From NCBI GenBank assembly GCA_005885015.1, contig VAYG01000041.1, forward strand, positions 1 to 14,016: a stretch of DNA of 14,016 bases. The letters are read 5' to 3'. Every line of letters begins with the position of its first letter. Positions within the stretch are counted from its first letter, which is position 1. The notes under the pieces were generated by a model that made no database searches, was not told the DNA's origin, and saw nothing but the letters and a program-made list of their open reading frames with translations. This document shows, piece by piece, positions 12,590 through 14,016 of the stretch. The position numbers were made by a program, and so were the translations under genes. This DNA is from Actinomycetota bacterium. GTDB lineage: Bacteria > Actinomycetota > UBA4738.

Positions 12590-13630
12590 CTACAGCAGCG
12601 GGAGCTGCTCCGGCGGAACCTCTCCCACCGGCGTTTCGTGCGCTGGCCGGAGGCGCCGCGCGTCCCCCGGCCCTCGCCGGCCGACCCCGAGCGCGGCCGC
12701 CAGCTCGTGCACGCGCCCCCCGATCTCTTCCTGAAAGGCCTTGGGGGCGTAGGACCCGCGAGCGTACAGCCGCTGGTACCTGGGGAGGAGATCCGGATGA
12801 TTGGCGGCCAGCCATCCCATGTACCACTCCCTGGCTCCGGGCCGGAGATGGAGCACGATCGGAGTGACGTGCGTGGCCCCCGACCGGGCGATCGCTTCCA
12901 CGGTCGCCGCGAGCTGGTCGGGGGAATCGGAGATGAACGGGATGATCGGGGCCATGAGCACGCCGCAGCCGATACCGCCGTCGTTCAGGGTCCGGCAGAC
13001 CTCCAGGCGCTTCATCGGGCTGGGGGTGCCGGGCTCGAGTGACCGCCACAGCTCCTTGTCCACGAACCCGACCGATACGTTGGCGCCGACCTCCGCCACT
13101 GATGCGCACTGCTGGAGCAGGTCGAGGTCGCGAAGGATGAGCGATCCCTTGGAGAGGATGGAGAAGGGGTTGGCGAAGTCGCGCAACGCTTCGAGGATCC
13201 CCCGCATCAGCCGGTACCGCCCCTCGGCTCGCTGGTACGGGTCGACGTTGGTGCCCATCGCGATGTGCTCGCCCGTCCAGGACCTGGCCGCCAACTCCTT
13301 CCGGAGCAGCTCGGGCGCGTTGACCTTCACCACGATGCGCGAGTTGAAGTCCTCTCCGTAGTCGAGATCGAGATACGTGTGGGTGTTCCGAGCAAAACAA
13401 TAAAAACAGGCATGACTGCAACCTCTGTACGGATTGATCGTCCAGCGAAATGGAACCCGCGACACCTCCGGCACCCGGTTGATGATCGAGCGGGCCCGGA
13501 CCTCGTAGAAGGTCATCCCCTGGAACTCCGGGGTGTCGAAGGTGCGGGTCACCGCGCCCTGCTCGAACAGGGGAGGCGTCAGGCCCTCCCCGCCGGGTGG
13601 GTCGACGAGGCGAAGGTTGTCCCAGCGCAC
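12590..13630 (-). CDS. Radical SAM protein, Rv2578c family (SplB-like)
   Basis: 346 aa. The iron-sulfur cluster motif CxxxCxxC is C71, C75, C78 in NPYRGCSHACFYCFARN. Further family features are TYLDLDYGEDFNSRIVVKVN, AMGTNVDPYQRAEGRYRLMRG, FSILSKGSLILRDLDLL and GVLMAPIIPFISDSPDQL. The group is related to SplB (spore photoproduct lyase, COG1533) but lacks a demonstrated substrate; mycobacterial Rv2578c is the usual reference. The terminal 30 residues (GRRGPGDARRLRPAHETPVGE onward) look disordered. The GTG at 13630 is the first start in frame; a TAGCAT box ends 10 bp upstream with a fair -35 at 17 bp. It is convergent with the propeller gene (13 bp apart) and divergent from the DCC gene. Confidence 0.9.
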   Translation of the reverse strand: MRWDNLRLVDPPGGEGLTPPLFEQGAVTRTFDTPEFQGMTFYEVRARSIINRVPEVSRVPFRWTINPYRGCSHACFYCFARNTHTYLDLDYGEDFNSRIVVKVNAPELLRKELAARSWTGEHIAMGTNVDPYQRAEGRYRLMRGILEALRDFANPFSILSKGSLILRDLDLLQQCASVAEVGANVSVGFVDKELWRSLEPGTPSPMKRLEVCRTLNDGGIGCGVLMAPIIPFISDSPDQLAATVEAIARSGATHVTPIVLHLRPGAREWYMGWLAANHPDLLPRYQRLYARGSYAPKAFQEEIGGRVHELAAALGVGRRGPGDARRLRPAHETPVGEVPPEQLPLL

Positions 13631-13645
13631 GAGGACCGATATGCT
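13617..13645 (+). promoter_or_regulatory. Promoter for the DCC-family gene (TTGTCC-N17-TATGCT)
   Basis: TTGTCC (13617-13622, four of six to TTGACA) and TATGCT (13640-13645) are 17 bp apart, an ideal spacing. Transcription would start near 13652. The -10 overlaps that of the radical SAM promoter on the opposite strand, and the -35 lies inside the radical SAM coding start. Confidence 0.5.
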
Positions 13646-13669
13646 ATCGAACAGGCGTTCGATCGTCCA
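13641..13669 (-). promoter_or_regulatory. Promoter for the radical SAM gene (TGGACG-N17-TAGCAT)
   Basis: On the minus strand TGGACG (13669-13664, four of six to TTGACA) and TAGCAT (13646-13641) are 17 bp apart. The -10 ends 10 bp before the GTG start, giving a leader of a few bases at most. Confidence 0.5.
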
Positions 13670-13704
13670 GTCAACGCTTTCCCGGGAGGGAAGAGAGCCC
13701 CCAG

Positions 13705-14016
13705 ACGACCACCGGTCCCCTTCGGCTGCTGTACGACGAGGAGTGTGCGGTGTGCCGGGCGTCGGTCCGGCTCATCCTGAAGCTGGCTCCGCCTTCGTCC
13801 ATCGTGCCTGTGGGCCTGCGAAGCGCTGAGGCAGCCACCCTCGTTCCCGATGAGCCCCTGGAGGTTCGGCTCCAGGCGTTCCACGTGGTCAGCGCGACGG
13901 GGGAGCATCGGAAGGGTCCGGATGCGCTGCCGCGGCTGCTCGACGCGCTGCCCGGCATGCGCCCCGTCGCCGCGGCCCTCAGGCGCAGCCCGGTGGCGTT
14001 CCGCGGCGCGGCGGCG
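13705..14016 (+). CDS. DCC-family thiol-disulfide oxidoreductase (DUF393), 3' end outside the window
   Basis: Frame 1 encodes TTTGPLRLLYDEECAVCRAS and onward to the window edge, about 104 residues. LLYDEECAVC is the family signature (Y-D-x-x-C-x-x-C; C at 13744 and 13753), a thioredoxin-like redox motif. Downstream LRSAEAATLVPDEPLEV and AFHVVSATGEHRKGPDALPRLLDALPG match the usual layout, in which a protein carries a D-x-x-G-x-x-x-x-G-x-x-A-like segment and then a P-x-x-R helix. No ATG, GTG or TTG is in frame between 13600 and 13744. The ACG at 13705 gives an N terminus of typical form and lies 14 bp after GGGAGGG, so I use it as the start; CTG at 13726 is an alternative. Confidence 0.75.

Noticed and set aside
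1..14016. CRISPR array, tRNA/rRNA, transposase or att sites
   Set aside because: No spaced direct repeats, cloverleaf-like sequence, transposase motif or flanking inverted repeats were seen on either strand.

Overview
The window is a gene-dense, high-GC stretch of about 14 kb with no RNA genes, insertion sequences or CRISPR arrays, and it looks chromosomal. Three features suggest an actinobacterium, probably from a little-studied lineage: a DUF5319 protein, an Rv2578c-type radical SAM protein, and a LigD with the mycobacterial domain order polymerase-phosphoesterase-ligase. A genus cannot be named from the sequence alone.

Layout. 1-2745 (+): the tail of an unidentified gene, an imidazolonepropionase-like amidohydrolase, an RmuC-family protein and a 109-aa orphan. 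2747-4237 (-): a membrane histidine kinase with no response regulator in the window. 4337-5607 (+): a PIG-L/LmbE deacetylase overlapping a DUF5319 protein that carries a C-terminal zinc-ribbon-like tail. 5604-8165 (-) and 8277-9107 (+): divergent ligD and ku, the bacterial non-homologous end-joining pair. 9113-9856 (-): a DUF72 protein. 9931-10883 (+): a TEX30/KANL3-like alpha/beta hydrolase and a 61-aa CPGC/HWHxxCW protein. 10974-12576 (+): an ECF-type sigma factor overlapping a membrane-anchored TolB-like beta-propeller. 12590-13630 (-): an Rv2578c-type radical SAM protein. 13705-14016 (+): a DCC-family thiol-disulfide oxidoreductase cut by the window edge.

How the genes relate. LigD and Ku together form a complete two-component NHEJ machine expressed from divergent promoters. 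RmuC (DNA recombination) and the SplB-like radical SAM protein may be further DNA-metabolism genes, but the sequence does not show a shared pathway. The sigma factor and propeller overlap by 8 bp and are probably a signalling pair, with the propeller a possible non-canonical regulator of the sigma factor.

Recurring structure. Several genes have a TANNNT-like -10 box only 6-10 bp before the start codon, which points to leaderless or nearly leaderless transcripts (ligD, DUF72, PIG-L, the 109-aa ORF, radical SAM). One promoter region, at 13617-13669, has two overlapping -10 boxes facing opposite ways. All four convergent gene pairs end within 13 bp of each other, one through a shared CTAG in which both stop codons overlap. 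No gene-free stretch exceeds 300 bp. The most unusual points are the sigma/propeller pair, the ku leader (terminator-like hairpin plus possible SD pairing), the zinc-ribbon extension of DUF5319, and a DCC gene whose likely start codon is ACG.
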